Assembly: GCA_963824225.1 (NCBI GenBank)
Contig: CAWGOF010000003.1
Location: forward strand, 310,001 to 374,000
DNA from: CAWGOF01 sp963824225
Lineage (GTDB): Bacteria; Acidobacteriota; Polarisedimenticolia; Polarisedimenticolales; Polarisedimenticolaceae
Reading direction: 5' to 3'
Length of the DNA stretch: 64,000 nt
The position numbers and the translations under genes were made by a program. The notes under the pieces are model-generated. The model was not told the DNA's origin. It worked only from the letters and a program-made list of their open reading frames with translations, and made no database searches. This document shows, piece by piece, positions 1-11,710 of the stretch (its first letter is position 1; each line of letters starts with the position of its first letter).

Positions 1-3000
1 TCGAATCGTTTCCCCTCGGAATGAGCTGCACGTCGGTCGAGGTGTGCCCGAGCGGGTCGGTGCTCGTCACGTCGAACGAGGCCGGCGGCCAAGTGCGTCG
101 GCTGACGCTCGACGCGACGGGCCAGCTGTCCGACACGGGAGAGATGTTGCTGATCACGAACCCGCGCAACGTCGCCTGCGCTCCCAACGGGGCCACGGGG
201 CTCGCCGTCGGCTCGGGCGGCGACGCACGCACGTTCGCAATCCCCGGGTTGGCGGTGCTCGACATCGAGACGATTCAGGGCACAAAGGTCAGCGTGGCCT
301 ACGATCCCGTCGGCGACCGGGCGTTCGTCCGAACGACCGGCTCCCAGGTCAGCGCGGTCAAGCCGTTCCGATACGACGCGACGACCGGTCAGCTCACGAC
401 TCTCGCGTACGAGCTGGCCGTAACCGGCCTCAGCAGCACGCTCTTCGGCCTCGAGTCGTTCGCGATCGAGCCGCGTGACCTTCGCCTCTACGCCAGCGGG
501 ACGGATGGGCTCCGCGTGTTCGATCTCTCGACCGGTCAGCTGCTCCGGACGATCACCGGTCCGTCGATCGGTGTGACGACCGGAGTGTGCTTCCGCGAAT
601 CGACGGATGTCGACCAAGACGGCGTGGGCAACCTCCCTGACAACTGCCCGCGCCTCTCGAACCCGGATCAGCTCGATGCGGACGGAGACGGTACCGGGGA
701 TGCCTGCGACGCCTGCCCTGCCCTCGCCGACGACCAGACCGACGCCGACGGCGACGGCTCCGGGGACGCGTGTGATCCGTGTCCCCACGATCCGGCGAAC
801 GACGCGGACGGCGACGGCCTGTGTGCCGACGTCGACAACTGCCCGGATCTGGCGTCGCTCGACCAGACCGACTCGGATGCGGACGGCGCGGGCGACCTGT
901 GCGACGTGTGCCAAGGCCTGCCCGACCCGACCCAGGCCGACACGGACGGCGATGGCGCGGGCGATGCGTGCGACGACTGCCCGCTCGTGGACAACGTCGG
1001 CCAGGCCGACGAGGACGCAGACGGCGTGGGCGATGCGTGCGACATCTGTCCCACGGATCCGAACCCGCCCGATCCGAACCGGCTCGACTCGCTGCTCCTG
1101 AGCCTCGATCACAACCACGACCAGATCACGGCGCTCGTCCCCGACCTGTACCTGTTCACCGACGGCGAGCGGGGTACATCGATCGAGGACGGCGGCGACG
1201 ACATGTACGACATCGGCAACCTGCTGAACACGAACCGCTCGACCACGATCCCGTACACGGACCGGGTGATCCGCGCCGGTGACACGGCGTTCGGCCCGGG
1301 TAGCCACTACTTCACCGCCAAGTACCCCGGCCTGTTCGTGATGGCCACGGCCGGCGTGACGCTCGACTCGTTCTCGATCTCGGGCAACGTCGGCGCCGAC
1401 GGGTTCGGTCTCGTGGACGGCGCGGTGCTGGCGCCCGCCGGAGACCGGTTCCACCTGTTCGTCAAGCGCGTCTACGGCACGCTCGACCCGTCGGTCAACC
1501 AGATCGTCATCGTCCCGGCGAGCGTGATCCAGGCGAGCCACTCGTTCTCGACCAACACCGACAACGATCAACACGTCGTCACCGGGCTCGCCGGCGCAGG
1601 GCAGATCTACTACCTGCTCGTGGCCCGGACCCGTGGAGCGTACCTGAATGACGAGGACGTCCGGGCGATCGCCGGAGCGTTTCTCCTGCAGATCGACCAG
1701 GACGAGATCGACGGCGACGGCGTGGGCGACGCGTGCGATCCATGCCCCAAGGATCCGCTCGACGACGCCGACGGGGACGGTGCGTGCGGCGACGTCGACA
1801 CGTGTCCGGACCTGCCCAACCCCGATCAGGCCGACGCCGACGCCGACGGTGTGGGCGACCTGTGCGACAACTGCGACTTCGACCACAACCCGTCCCAGGC
1901 GGACGCCGACGGCGACGGCCCGGGGGACGCCTGTGACAACTGTCCGCTCGTGACGAACGCCGACCAGGTCGACTCGGACGCCGACGGCGTGGGCCAGGTG
2001 TGCGACGACTGTCCGGACACGCCCGATCCGCGGCGCGACCTCCTGTACGCCGTCGACAGCACGAATGGGCCCTCTCGACTGCACCTCCTCGATCCGCACG
2101 ACGGCTCGATCGTACGGACGTTCGGGTTCCTCGGATTCGACTGGGTCCTCGGGATCGACATCGACCCGACGACCGGAATCCTCTATGGCGTGACCTCGAC
2201 CTCGCCCGCCTCCCTCTTGACCATCGATCCCACGACGGGCGTCGCCACACACGTGGGTCAAACGGCCGACTACGCCGGCGACATCTCGTTCGATCCGCAG
2301 GGTCGCCTGTACGCGTGGAGCGACGCCTGGGGCATCGCGACGATCGATCCTGCGACCGGCGACTTCACGCCCCTTCCACCGTGCGACTGCGCGTTCTTCG
2401 CGGGCATCGCCATCGATTCCCGCGGCAACCTGTTCGCCTCCAACTACGGCGGTGATCTGTACCAGCTCGACCCGTTCACCGGCGAGATCCTGTCGACGAT
2501 CCCGTTGTCCGGGACCGGCAGCTTCCTGCTCGAGTTCGATGCAAACGACGTCCTGTTCATGGCGCAGAACTCGTCGGCCGGGCTCCCGCTGGTGACGATC
2601 GACGTGACGACCGGAGCGGTGACCGACCTGGGGCAGATCGGCCTTCCGAACGTGATCGGATTCACCCCGACGAGGACGCAGGTCGACGGTGACGGCGACG
2701 GCACCGGCGATGCGTGCGACGCCTGTCCGAAAGACCCCGCGGACGACTCCGACACCGACGGCCATTGCGCCGATGTCGACAACTGCCCGCTCGTCCCGAA
2801 TGTCGATCAAGTCGATGCGGACGGCGACGGCGTGGGCGATGCGTGCGACGACTGCGTGCTCGTGCCCAACGCGGATCAGCGCGATACCGACGGCGACGGT
2901 CGAGGCGACCTCTGCGACAACTGCTTGACCGTCGACAACTTCGACCAGATCGATGCGGACGGCGACAGTGTGGGCGATGGCTGTGACAACTGTCCCGACG

Positions 3001-5662
3001 TGCCGAACCCCGGCGGATCCGCGGCGCTGTCGGACCTGCCGGCACTCCTCGACGTCCTGAGCCCAGGGCTCTTGGCTCACGTCCCGACCCCGTTCCTATT
3101 CACGGACGGCATCACCGGAACGAGCATCCCGGACGGCGGAAACGACATGTACGACGGCGGGAACGTCCTGAACACGAATCGCGCCACGTCGATCCCGTAC
3201 ACGAACCGGGCGATCGTGTCGTCCGGCGCGTTCGGCCCTGGAAGCCAGTACTTCACCGCGAAGTACCCGGGCCTGTTCGTTCTCGGCGCGGAGGGCATCT
3301 CGATCGATTCGTTCTCAATCACGGGGAACAACGGGGCCGATGGGGCTGGCTCGGTCAATGGGCTGGTGCTCGACGTCGGCCGTGCCCGGGTGTTCGTCAA
3401 GCGCGTGTTCAATGCGTTCGACCCGTCGATCAATCACATCGTCATCGTGCCTGACGCTCCGGCGACCGCGGCGCACACGTTCCCCACCAGCAGCACCGAC
3501 AACGATCTGCACACAGTCTCGGGTCTCACGGGGGCCCACGCTCTGTACTACCTGCTCGTCGCCCGGGCGGGCGGCGGGCTCCTCGCGGATGCCGACATCG
3601 CGGCTCTGGTGGCGGATTTCCTGGATCTCGCGTTCCAGGGCGACGCCGACGGGGACCACGTGGGCGACGCGTGTGACGCGTGTCCCCAGGATCCGTCGAA
3701 CGACGTCGACGTGGACGCCATCTGCGGGAACAGCGACAACTGCCCGTTCGTCGCGAACGCAGACCAGATCGACGGCGACCAGGACCAGGTCGGAGACGCG
3801 TGCGACAACTGTCTGACGACGGTGAACACGAGCCAGGCCGATCCCGAAGCGGACGGCGTGGGCAGCGCGTGTGACAACTGTCCGCAGACCGCGAACCCGA
3901 GCCAGGCCGACGCGGACGGCGACCTCGACGGCGACGCGTGCGACGAGTGCCCGTCGATCTCGAACCCGCTGCAGCAGGAGTCGCTGGCCTGTCTCGCGCT
4001 CGACGCGAGTGGCGGTGAGTGCCTGACCACCCGGATCGAGACGATCGATCCGGCGCTTTCGGGCGAGATCCGACTGCTCGGCTTGACCGCTGTGCCCCCG
4101 CAGTCGATCGCGTTCGACATCGTGGCCACGTCGTGCCTCGGGGCCGATACGCTCGAGGTATCGCTCAACGGAACGGTGATCGGCGCGAGGATCCTCGATC
4201 CGTTCGTGCGGTGCACGTGCGGACCGGGCGTCCAGACGCTCGAGGTGACCGACGCCGCACTGCTCGCGTCCCTGTGGGACGTGATCGGCCCGAACACGAT
4301 CCGCCTCCGCAAGCCGGGTACCGGGACCGCCCTGGCCTGGGTCCGTGCGCGGTTCAGCGCCCCGGAGGTGAACATCAGCGACTGTCTCTTCGACGTCGAT
4401 GGCGGAGCGTGTGGCGAGACCGACCTGTGCGCGGCGGGGTACACGTCGCTCGCGCTCGACGAGAGCGTCAGCACGTCGGCCCAGCTCCCGGCGCTCGAGG
4501 GTCTCCTCGGCGTCACCGCGTTCGCCGAAGGTCAGCTCCCACCGTCGATCGACCTCGACGGGGCGGCGGACGGGCCGTTGCGCGTCTGCGTGACCGCACC
4601 CGGAACGCAGGCCCGCGACTGCCTGACGTTCCTCCACGCCGGAGAGGCGGAGCTATCGATCAACGGGACGAGCTGCCGGCCGCCGACCGCGGTCGCCGGA
4701 GCCAATGTCGCCGTCGAGTGCACGTCGCCTGCAGGCGCCACGGTCGTGCTCGACGGGTCAGGGTCGTCCGACCCGAGCTCGACCCCGGGGACGCAGGACG
4801 GCATCGTGTCGTTCCTGTGGCTCGAAGAGCTCGTGAGCGGCGAGGCCACGCTCGGCACGGGCGAGACGTTCTCGCTCACCCTTGCGCTCGGCGAGCACAC
4901 GATCACCCTGCGCGTGACCGATACGCTGGGCCAGACCGACGACGACACGATCGTCGTCTCGGTCGTCGACACGACCGGCCCCGCGGTCGGAGTCGAGCTG
5001 TCCGAGGCGCTCCTGTGGCCGCCGAACCACCGCATGATCGACCTGTCCTCGACGCTCTCGGTCTCGGACGCCTGCAGCACACCGATCGTCGTCTTGACCT
5101 CGGTTGTGAGCAACGAGCCGGACGACGGCGAGAACGACGGCACGACGGTCGACGACATCCAGGGCGTGGCCGCAGGAACGGCCGACACGACCTTCGCCCT
5201 GCGCGCCGAGCGCCGGAGCGACGGGACGGGGCGGATCTACAGCGTGACCTACACGGCGATCGACGGCTCCGGGAACTTGACCGAGCAGACCAGCTACGTG
5301 CTCGCCCCGCACAACCAGGGCGGGGTCGTCGACCCGATCCATCTCGCGGTCTCCCGGACGAGCGCGGGAACGGTCGTGTCCTGGGCCGCCGTGCCCGGGG
5401 CGCTGCACTACAACGTGATCCGCGGGCGGCTCGCCGACGTCGTGCGCACCGCGTCGTTCATCAACCTCGGAGCGGTGACGTGCATCGAGTCCGCATCGCT
5501 CGACACCTCGACGGCGGGACGGGAAGACACGGAGGTGCCCGCACCGGGCCAGGCGTTCTTCTACCTCGTCGAGTACGACGACGGGACCGCCAGCTCCTAC
5601 GGCTCGGAGAGCGCCGGCGCTCCCGAGGTGCCGGCCTCGGGCGCCTGCGGCCCGCCGGGAAG

Positions 5663-5666
<4 letters not shown>
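1..5666 (+). CDS. Giant secreted TSP3-repeat / beta-propeller protein, 5'-truncated by window edge
   Basis: The frame is open from base 3 and has no signal peptide at its first ATG (base 21), so the true start lies upstream of the window. The visible 1881 residues contain, in order: a propeller-like region (1-190), TSP3 calcium-binding repeats rich in DxDxDGxGDxCD (195-350), an unrecognised domain of about 200 residues (356-560), more TSP3 (560-680), a second propeller-like segment (685-890), TSP3 (895-1000), a second copy of the unrecognised domain (1004-1207), TSP3 (1210-1335), a PKD-like domain ending in DTTGP (about 1555-1655), a bacterial Ig-like segment with the motif WPPNHRMI, and a C-terminal FN3-like module. 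It is probably an exported Ca-binding surface protein; its ligand is unknown. The stop codon overlaps the stop of convergent accC. Confidence 0.85.
1086..1695 (+). repeat. First copy of duplicated ~200-aa unrecognised domain
   Basis: Residues 356-560 of the giant TSP3 protein. Signature blocks are LFTDGERGTSI, DGGDDMYD, NTNRSTTIPYT, FGPGSHYFTAKYPGLFV, IDxFSISGNxGADG-type and a C-terminal YYLLVARTRG. It is flanked on both sides by TSP3 repeats. The matching copy is at 3030-3640 and shares most of these blocks. I do not recognise the fold. Confidence 0.75.
3030..3640 (+). repeat. Second copy of duplicated ~200-aa unrecognised domain
   Basis: Residues 1004-1207 of the same protein, sharing LFTDGITGTSI, DGGNDMYD, NTNRATSIPYT, FGPGSQYFTAKYPGLFV, FVKRVF and YYLLVARAGG with the copy at 1086-1695. 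The level of divergence indicates an old internal duplication rather than an assembly repeat. Confidence 0.75.
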
Positions 5667-7015
<1,349 letters not shown>

Positions 7016-7020
7016 CTTGG

Positions 7021-7491
7021 TCAGTGCACCGGTCGCAGGCGGAACAGCGTCTCGCCGAACTCGACCGGCTGGCCGTTGGCCACCGGCGCCTCGATGACCT
7101 CGGCGTCGATCTCCGACTCGATCTCGTTCATCACCTTCATCGCCTCGACGATGCACACCACCTGGCCCTTGCGCACGCGACCGCCGATGTCGACGAACGG
7201 CGGAGCGTCCGGGCTGGCCGAGCGATAGAACGTGCCGACGATCGGCGAGCGGAGGTCGACGAGACCGTTCTCCGGCGCCGGTGCGGGCGGACGCTCGGGC
7301 TCGACGACGGGCGGGGGCCCGGCGAGCGCGGGCGGAACGACGGCCCGCACCGGGCCGGCATCGTCCGCGCGAGCTACCGGTGCGCCCTGCCGCACGAGCT
7401 TGAGCTTGAACCCCTTGCCCTCGAGCTCGAACTCCGCAAAGTCGCTGCGCGAGATCAGCTCGATCAGCTCGCGGATGTCCTTCGGATCCAC
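7021..7491 (-). CDS. accB: Biotin carboxyl carrier protein of acetyl-CoA carboxylase
   Basis: This 156-residue protein carries the biotin that shuttles carboxyl groups from AccC to the carboxyltransferase. It has an N-terminal helix beginning DPKDIRELIELI, a Pro/Ala-rich linker at about 60-85, and a biotinyl domain with EAMKVMNE, where Lys119 is the expected biotinylation site. The start is set by an AAGGAG Shine-Dalgarno (7497-7502) 5 nt before the GTG at 7491. It is followed 5 nt later by accC. The pair ends the pil transcription unit, downstream of a small TPR gene. Confidence 0.95.
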   Translation of the reverse strand: MDPKDIRELIELISRSDFAEFELEGKGFKLKLVRQGAPVARADDAGPVRAVVPPALAGPPPVVEPERPPAPAPENGLVDLRSPIVGTFYRSASPDAPPFVDIGGRVRKGQVVCIVEAMKVMNEIESEIDAEVIEAPVANGQPVEFGETLFRLRPVH

Positions 7492-7531
7492 CCTTACTCC
7501 TTCGGCCCCGTTCGAGCCGGCGGAGAGGGTA

Positions 7532-7885
7532 TCATCCGGAATCGCGGCGCAACAACACCGAACCGGGTTCCGCCGCGCCCTCGATCCGTGCGAGCCAGCG
7601 CTCCAGTCGGGCGATGGCTCGCCTGCCGTCCCGGGGGACGCCGAGCGCTCGCCGGAACCGCTCGCCCTCGACGCGGGCATCGAAGCTCACCGGAGCAGCC
7701 GGCACCACCGGCTCGCCGGCGCGCGTCGCCGGCGCGTCGGTACGTCCGCACAGCTCGTCGAGCAGCCGCCGGGCCTCTGCGTCGTTCGGGTCGTGGACCA
7801 GCACGCGCTCGACGATGCGCCGCGCGTGCTGGACATCGCCCTGCGCGGCGCGCAGCCGCGCATGCGTCAGCGTCGACCAGGCCAT
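7532..7885 (-). CDS. Small TPR-like protein between pil and acc genes
   Basis: A 117-residue protein whose first half (MAWSTLTHARLRAAQGD, then ARRIVERVLVHDPNDAEARRLL) resembles one tetratricopeptide hairpin pair, followed by a Pro/Ala linker and a second helical pair. No signal peptide or membrane segment is visible. It begins 18 nt after the stop of the upstream lipoprotein gene in the same frame, and ends 40 nt before accB. The function is unknown. It could be a scaffold linked to the pilus genes, or only a passenger of the operon. Confidence 0.7.
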   Translation of the reverse strand: MAWSTLTHARLRAAQGDVQHARRIVERVLVHDPNDAEARRLLDELCGRTDAPATRAGEPVVPAAPVSFDARVEGERFRRALGVPRDGRRAIARLERWLARIEGAAEPGSVLLRRDSG

Positions 7886-7903
7886 GCGTCGCTCGTCGGC
7901 CGG

Positions 7904-8509
7904 CTAGGGGCCCTGGCTCTCGACGTGCAGCTGTCGGCCGACCGTCTGGGTCACGCGCGTCCCCTCGACCGTGATCGCGTTGAACGTCAGGGTCAGGTTG
8001 GCCGTCTTGCCAGCCAGACCGGCGTTCAAGTCGTCGAGCGCGATCGGAGCGAACGACACCGAGCTCGTCGAATTGGCCTGGACAATGGTGTTCCCGAGGC
8101 CCACGACTCGATCCGGCGTGAACGTGACGCCGTCCAGCCACGCGTAGTTGATCGCGACGTTCTGCAGGATCAGATCGTTGAACGGCGGCACGGCGAGCGT
8201 GTTCTTCGGCTGGGCCGAGATCGTGGCGTCCCAGTCCGTGACCTCGAGCTGGCACGTGGTGTTGCGGATGCACACCTCGACCCCGGCGGCGCAGTCGTTG
8301 TTGTCCTGACAGATCGCCCCGCTCACGCTGCACTGTCCATCGATCGCCAGCTCGCACTGCGTCTCGACCGGTGGGTTGTCCAGCTGGACCACCTCGAGCA
8401 GCACGTCGGCCGAGTCCGGATCGTCGAGGTCGTTCGACATGCAGGACAGGCCGACGGCCAGGCCGACCAGGACAACCATCGCGAGCCACTTCCCATTGGA
8501 TACGCGCAT
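7904..8509 (-). CDS. Putative secreted lipoprotein downstream of pilQ
   Basis: A 201-residue protein starting MRVSNGKWLAMVV, with a hydrophobic stretch ending VGLSC, a plausible lipobox with the lipidated Cys near residue 21. A Cys-rich patch follows (CELAIDGQCS, CQDNNDCAAG, CIRNTTCQLE), then a beta-rich C-terminal region. The start at 8509 has a GGAG 8 nt upstream; a longer in-frame extension lacks a signal and overlaps pilQ. Sitting directly behind pilQ it may be an outer-membrane accessory of the secretin, but I recognise no family. Confidence 0.75.
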   Translation of the reverse strand: MRVSNGKWLAMVVLVGLAVGLSCMSNDLDDPDSADVLLEVVQLDNPPVETQCELAIDGQCSVSGAICQDNNDCAAGVEVCIRNTTCQLEVTDWDATISAQPKNTLAVPPFNDLILQNVAINYAWLDGVTFTPDRVVGLGNTIVQANSTSSVSFAPIALDDLNAGLAGKTANLTLTFNAITVEGTRVTQTVGRQLHVESQGP

Positions 8510-8526
8510 CGGTGTCTCTCCGTTCC

Positions 8527-10506
8527 TCAGCCGAGCTTCATGATCTTCGGAGTCAGGAAAATCAGCAACTCGCGGTTCTCTTTCTGGATGCTCTGGTTGC
8601 GGAACAGCCAGCCGAAGACCGGCACCTTGCGGAACCACGGGACGCCGACCTCGCTGTCACCCTCGTTGACCAGGAAGATCCCGCCGATCACCGTCGTCCC
8701 GCCGTCCGACACGAGCACCTTGGTCTGTGCGCGCTGCGTCCGGATCGACGGGATACCGCCAGCGGTGTTGTTGAAGTCGGGCGAGTTGTTCTCGACGGTC
8801 ACGTCGAGCACCACCGTGCCCTCGGCCGTGATCTGCGGCGTCACCTGCAGCAACAACGACGCCGACACGAACTCGACCTGGATCTCGGTCGCGGTCGTGT
8901 TCGTCACCGGGATGCGCGTGCCCTGCTCGATCTCGGCGCGCTCGTTGTTCTGCGTGGCGATCTTGGGCGCCGAGATGATCCGACCGCGGCCCTCGGTCTC
9001 GAGCGCGTTGAGCGCGAGGTCGAGCGTGAACGAGTCGACGATGTTGCCGAACGAGAACCCGAGCTGGCTCGCGCCACCGGTCCCGGGCAAGTTCAGCGCG
9101 TACCGCGCGGACACGTTGTGCAGGCCCGGAAGCCCGGTCGACGTCCCGGTCGAGGCGTCGGCCCGAACCTGGGCCCCCCACACCACGCCGAGGTCCTGGC
9201 TGTACGTCTTCGAGGTCTCGACGATGCGAGCCTCGATCATCACCTGCGGAGCCTGCGTGTCGAGCAGGCCGATCAGCTCGTCGACGGCCTTGATCTGCTT
9301 CGGGATGTCCGTGACGATGATCGTGTTCGTCCGATCGTCGCCGATGACCTTGCCGCGTTCGGACAGAATGCCGCCGCCCTGGCCACCGCCGCCGCCGCCC
9401 GCGCCCCGCCCGCGCAACAGCCCCACGAGATCCTTGGCCTTGGCGTACGACAGCGTGCGGGTCAGCGTGACCGGCTCGACCTCCAGCTCCTCCGCCTCCT
9501 TCAGACGCTTGCGAGCCGCCGCTTCCTGGGCCAGCTTCTCGGTCGTCGCGATGCGCAGGACGTTGTTCTCGAGCACCTTGTCCAGGCCGTTGTTCTTCAG
9601 GATGATGTCCAGCGCCTGATCCCACGGCACCTGGTCCAGGACGATCGTCACGCGACCGCTGACGTTCGGATCGAGCACGAAGTTCAGCCCCGAGATCTCG
9701 TGGAACAACCGGAACACCTGCTTGAGGTCGGCGTCGACAAGGTTGAACGAGATCCGCTTGCCCTTGTAGGTCGCAGTGCTGGTCGTGATCCGGCGCGAAC
9801 CGTAGGTCGAGACCGCGTCTTGCTCGTCGGCCTGCGGCTTGGGCGCCGCGAGGACCGGCGTGCGGAGCAACTTCTCGATCGCCGCCGGGTCGACGGCACG
9901 GGACGCGGCGGCCGCGGGCGGGGCCGGCGTCTCGTCCTGCACGATCGGAGCCTCGGGCTCGCTCGACGCGGTCGCGACCGGCTCGACGACCGGCGCGGCC
10001 GGCGGCTCGGACGCCGAAGGCGCGCTCTGCGCCGCGACCGCCGACGGCGCCTCTGCCGAGACGAGCGAGACGCGGACCGTCGAGCCGTCCGTCTCGACGA
10101 CGTGGTCCGTCGGCCGATCGAGGTCGATCACGACCCGGGTCACGGCCTGCGGCTCGAGCGTGTGCTGGCTCGCTCGGACGCGCACGATCCCGTCGTGACC
10201 CCACTCCCGGCGTCCGGAATCGAGCCGCGCCACGACGCCCGGCAGATCGAGGACGATGCGGTGCGGATCATCGAGTGCGAAGCTCTGCACGTCGACCTTG
10301 CCGTCGAGATCGAGACGCACGCAGGGTCGTCCCTGGACGTCGCTCTCGATCGCCAGCCCGACCAGGCTGCGGTCTATGGCCGACGCGCCGGCGACCGTCC
10401 CGTCGGATGCGACGCCCGCCGCCGACGCGACCCACGCCGGTGGCACGGCCAGCCCGGCGGCGAGCACGAGCCCCGCCGCGAGCGCCCCTCTCCACTGCTT
10501 ACTCAT
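8527..10506 (-). CDS. pilQ: Type IV pilus secretin PilQ
   Basis: This 659-residue outer-membrane secretin forms the gated channel through which the pilus passes. It has a signal peptide (about 1-30), an AMIN domain (45-140) ending near the SLVSAEAP region, a Pro/Ala linker, N0/STN and N1 domains (about 245-400, containing a Gly-rich loop near 366-380) and the secretin domain (about 415-655) with VMIEARIVE and GRIISAPKIATQNN. The ATG at 10506 has GGAG 7 nt upstream and overlaps the pilP stop; a GTG lies one codon earlier. It has one AMIN domain, so it is shorter than myxobacterial PilQ. Confidence 0.95.
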   Translation of the reverse strand: MSKQWRGALAAGLVLAAGLAVPPAWVASAAGVASDGTVAGASAIDRSLVGLAIESDVQGRPCVRLDLDGKVDVQSFALDDPHRIVLDLPGVVARLDSGRREWGHDGIVRVRASQHTLEPQAVTRVVIDLDRPTDHVVETDGSTVRVSLVSAEAPSAVAAQSAPSASEPPAAPVVEPVATASSEPEAPIVQDETPAPPAAAASRAVDPAAIEKLLRTPVLAAPKPQADEQDAVSTYGSRRITTSTATYKGKRISFNLVDADLKQVFRLFHEISGLNFVLDPNVSGRVTIVLDQVPWDQALDIILKNNGLDKVLENNVLRIATTEKLAQEAAARKRLKEAEELEVEPVTLTRTLSYAKAKDLVGLLRGRGAGGGGGGQGGGILSERGKVIGDDRTNTIIVTDIPKQIKAVDELIGLLDTQAPQVMIEARIVETSKTYSQDLGVVWGAQVRADASTGTSTGLPGLHNVSARYALNLPGTGGASQLGFSFGNIVDSFTLDLALNALETEGRGRIISAPKIATQNNERAEIEQGTRIPVTNTTATEIQVEFVSASLLLQVTPQITAEGTVVLDVTVENNSPDFNNTAGGIPSIRTQRAQTKVLVSDGGTTVIGGIFLVNEGDSEVGVPWFRKVPVFGWLFRNQSIQKENRELLIFLTPKIMKLG

Positions 10507-11107
10507 CACCGCTCTCCTCGTCCTCGCCTTCGGTCCCCTCGCCCTTGTCCTCGCTCGGCACCTCGTCCGGTTGCTGCGGCACCAAGCGCTTGACGACGTC
10601 GCGGTACGGCTTGATCATCCGCGGATCCTCGACCTTCTGGCGGAACGTCACCGTCCCTTGCCGAGGGTCGATCCCGATCACCGTGCCGTCGAAGATCTCG
10701 TCGCCGACGCGCAGGAAGTACCCCTTGCTGTCCGATCCCATGACCATCGCCAAATCGCCCTGCTTCGCATCGCGAACCACGCCGACGATGTCGATCTCGG
10801 CGACGAGCATCCCCTTCGCTCCCGCGCCGCGGCGCCCACCGGGCTTCAGGTCCTCGAGCAGCGAGCGGAACGGATCGCGGCGATTGCCCGGGTCGTATTC
10901 GAACCGCGCGCCGGTGATCAGCGCTTCCTGCTGGCGCAGGATCTGCTCGACCGTGGAATCGTCGGGCTCACGCGCCGGCTCGGTGGTCGCCGGCTCCTTC
11001 GCCGACTTGGGCGGCCGCTCGGTCGCGCCGGCCTGCGGTGCCGCCACGGCGACCAGCAGGGCGAGCACCGCCACGGTCGCGAACCAGAACCAACGTCGAC
11101 GGGTCAT
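10499..11107 (-). CDS. pilP: Type IV pilus inner-membrane alignment protein PilP
   Basis: A 202-residue PilP that couples the PilNO inner-membrane subcomplex to the secretin. An N-terminal hydrophobic signal (WFWFATVAVLALLVAVAA) is followed by an acidic linker and the beta-sandwich PilP domain (FRSLLEDLKPGG, LVAEIDIVGVVRD, YFLRVGDEI, VTFRQ). Most PilP proteins are lipoproteins, but no Cys follows this signal, so it is probably a cleaved or N-anchored protein. The ATG overlaps the pilO stop as ATGA. The reading frame is intact, unlike the three genes upstream. Confidence 0.93.
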   Translation of the reverse strand: MTRRRWFWFATVAVLALLVAVAAPQAGATERPPKSAKEPATTEPAREPDDSTVEQILRQQEALITGARFEYDPGNRRDPFRSLLEDLKPGGRRGAGAKGMLVAEIDIVGVVRDAKQGDLAMVMGSDSKGYFLRVGDEIFDGTVIGIDPRQGTVTFRQKVEDPRMIKPYRDVVKRLVPQQPDEVPSEDKGEGTEGEDEESGDE

Positions 11108-11699
11108 CGCGCCCCCTTCTGCTGCTGCGTTCCCGCGGCCTCGTCGTACACGAACGTCGTCGCGGTGAAGCTGGCGTTGATGGTCTTTTCGCAGCCGCGC
11201 CTTTACCCTTGGTCTGCGTGATCTTCAAGTTGTCCACGTTGATGATCCGCTGAGTACTTGCTGACCCGATCCAGGAACATCCCCAGGTCGTGGTAGCGGG
11301 CCACGACCTGCATGTCGATCGGGAACTCCTGGTAGAAATCGACCGGCTTGAGCGAGCCCGGCGCGAACGACTTGAGGTCGAGGTTCGACTGGTCGCCCAG
11401 GTTCTTGATCCACGCCAGCAGGTCGCCCGTCTCCGTGCTCGCGTGGGCAGGATCTGCTTCACGTCGCCCAGCTTGCGCTCGAGCGTCTCGATCTCGCGCT
11501 CGAACTCGGGCAACCGCTGCTCGATCGCCTGGCCCTTGCGGATCTCCTGCTGCTTCGAGGCGTAGTCCGTCTCGAGCTGCTGCACCTCGGCACGCATGGC
11601 AGCGAGATCGGGGTACGCGAAGTACGCGACCGCGACGATTCCCCCGGCCATCGCCAGGAACACGACGACCTGTCCATAGAACGGCATCCTGTCAAGCAT
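11104..11699 (-). CDS. pilO: Type IV pilus assembly protein PilO (frame broken about three times)
   Basis: PilO pairs with PilN in the inner membrane. The gene starts MLDRMPFYGQVVVFLAMAGG with one membrane helix and a coiled coil (RAEVQQLETDYASKQQ), then breaks near 11440, 11250 and 11187. Joining frames gives ETGDLLAWIKNLGDQSN, FYQEFPIDMQVVARYHDLG, RIINVDNLKITQTKG and TINASFTATTFVYDE, the expected PilO core and C-terminus, ending in the TGA that overlaps pilP. Total length (about 198 codons) is normal. The breaks are more likely sequence errors than decay, because every segment remains conserved. Confidence 0.88.
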
Positions 11700-11710
11700 G
11701 TGCGTGCTCC

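Noticed and set aside
600..1080. Regularly spaced DNA repeats in the TSP3 arrays considered as a CRISPR array or minisatellite
   Set aside because: The periodicity comes from protein repeats with variable codons in a continuous reading frame; there are no conserved repeats separated by unique spacers and no cas genes.
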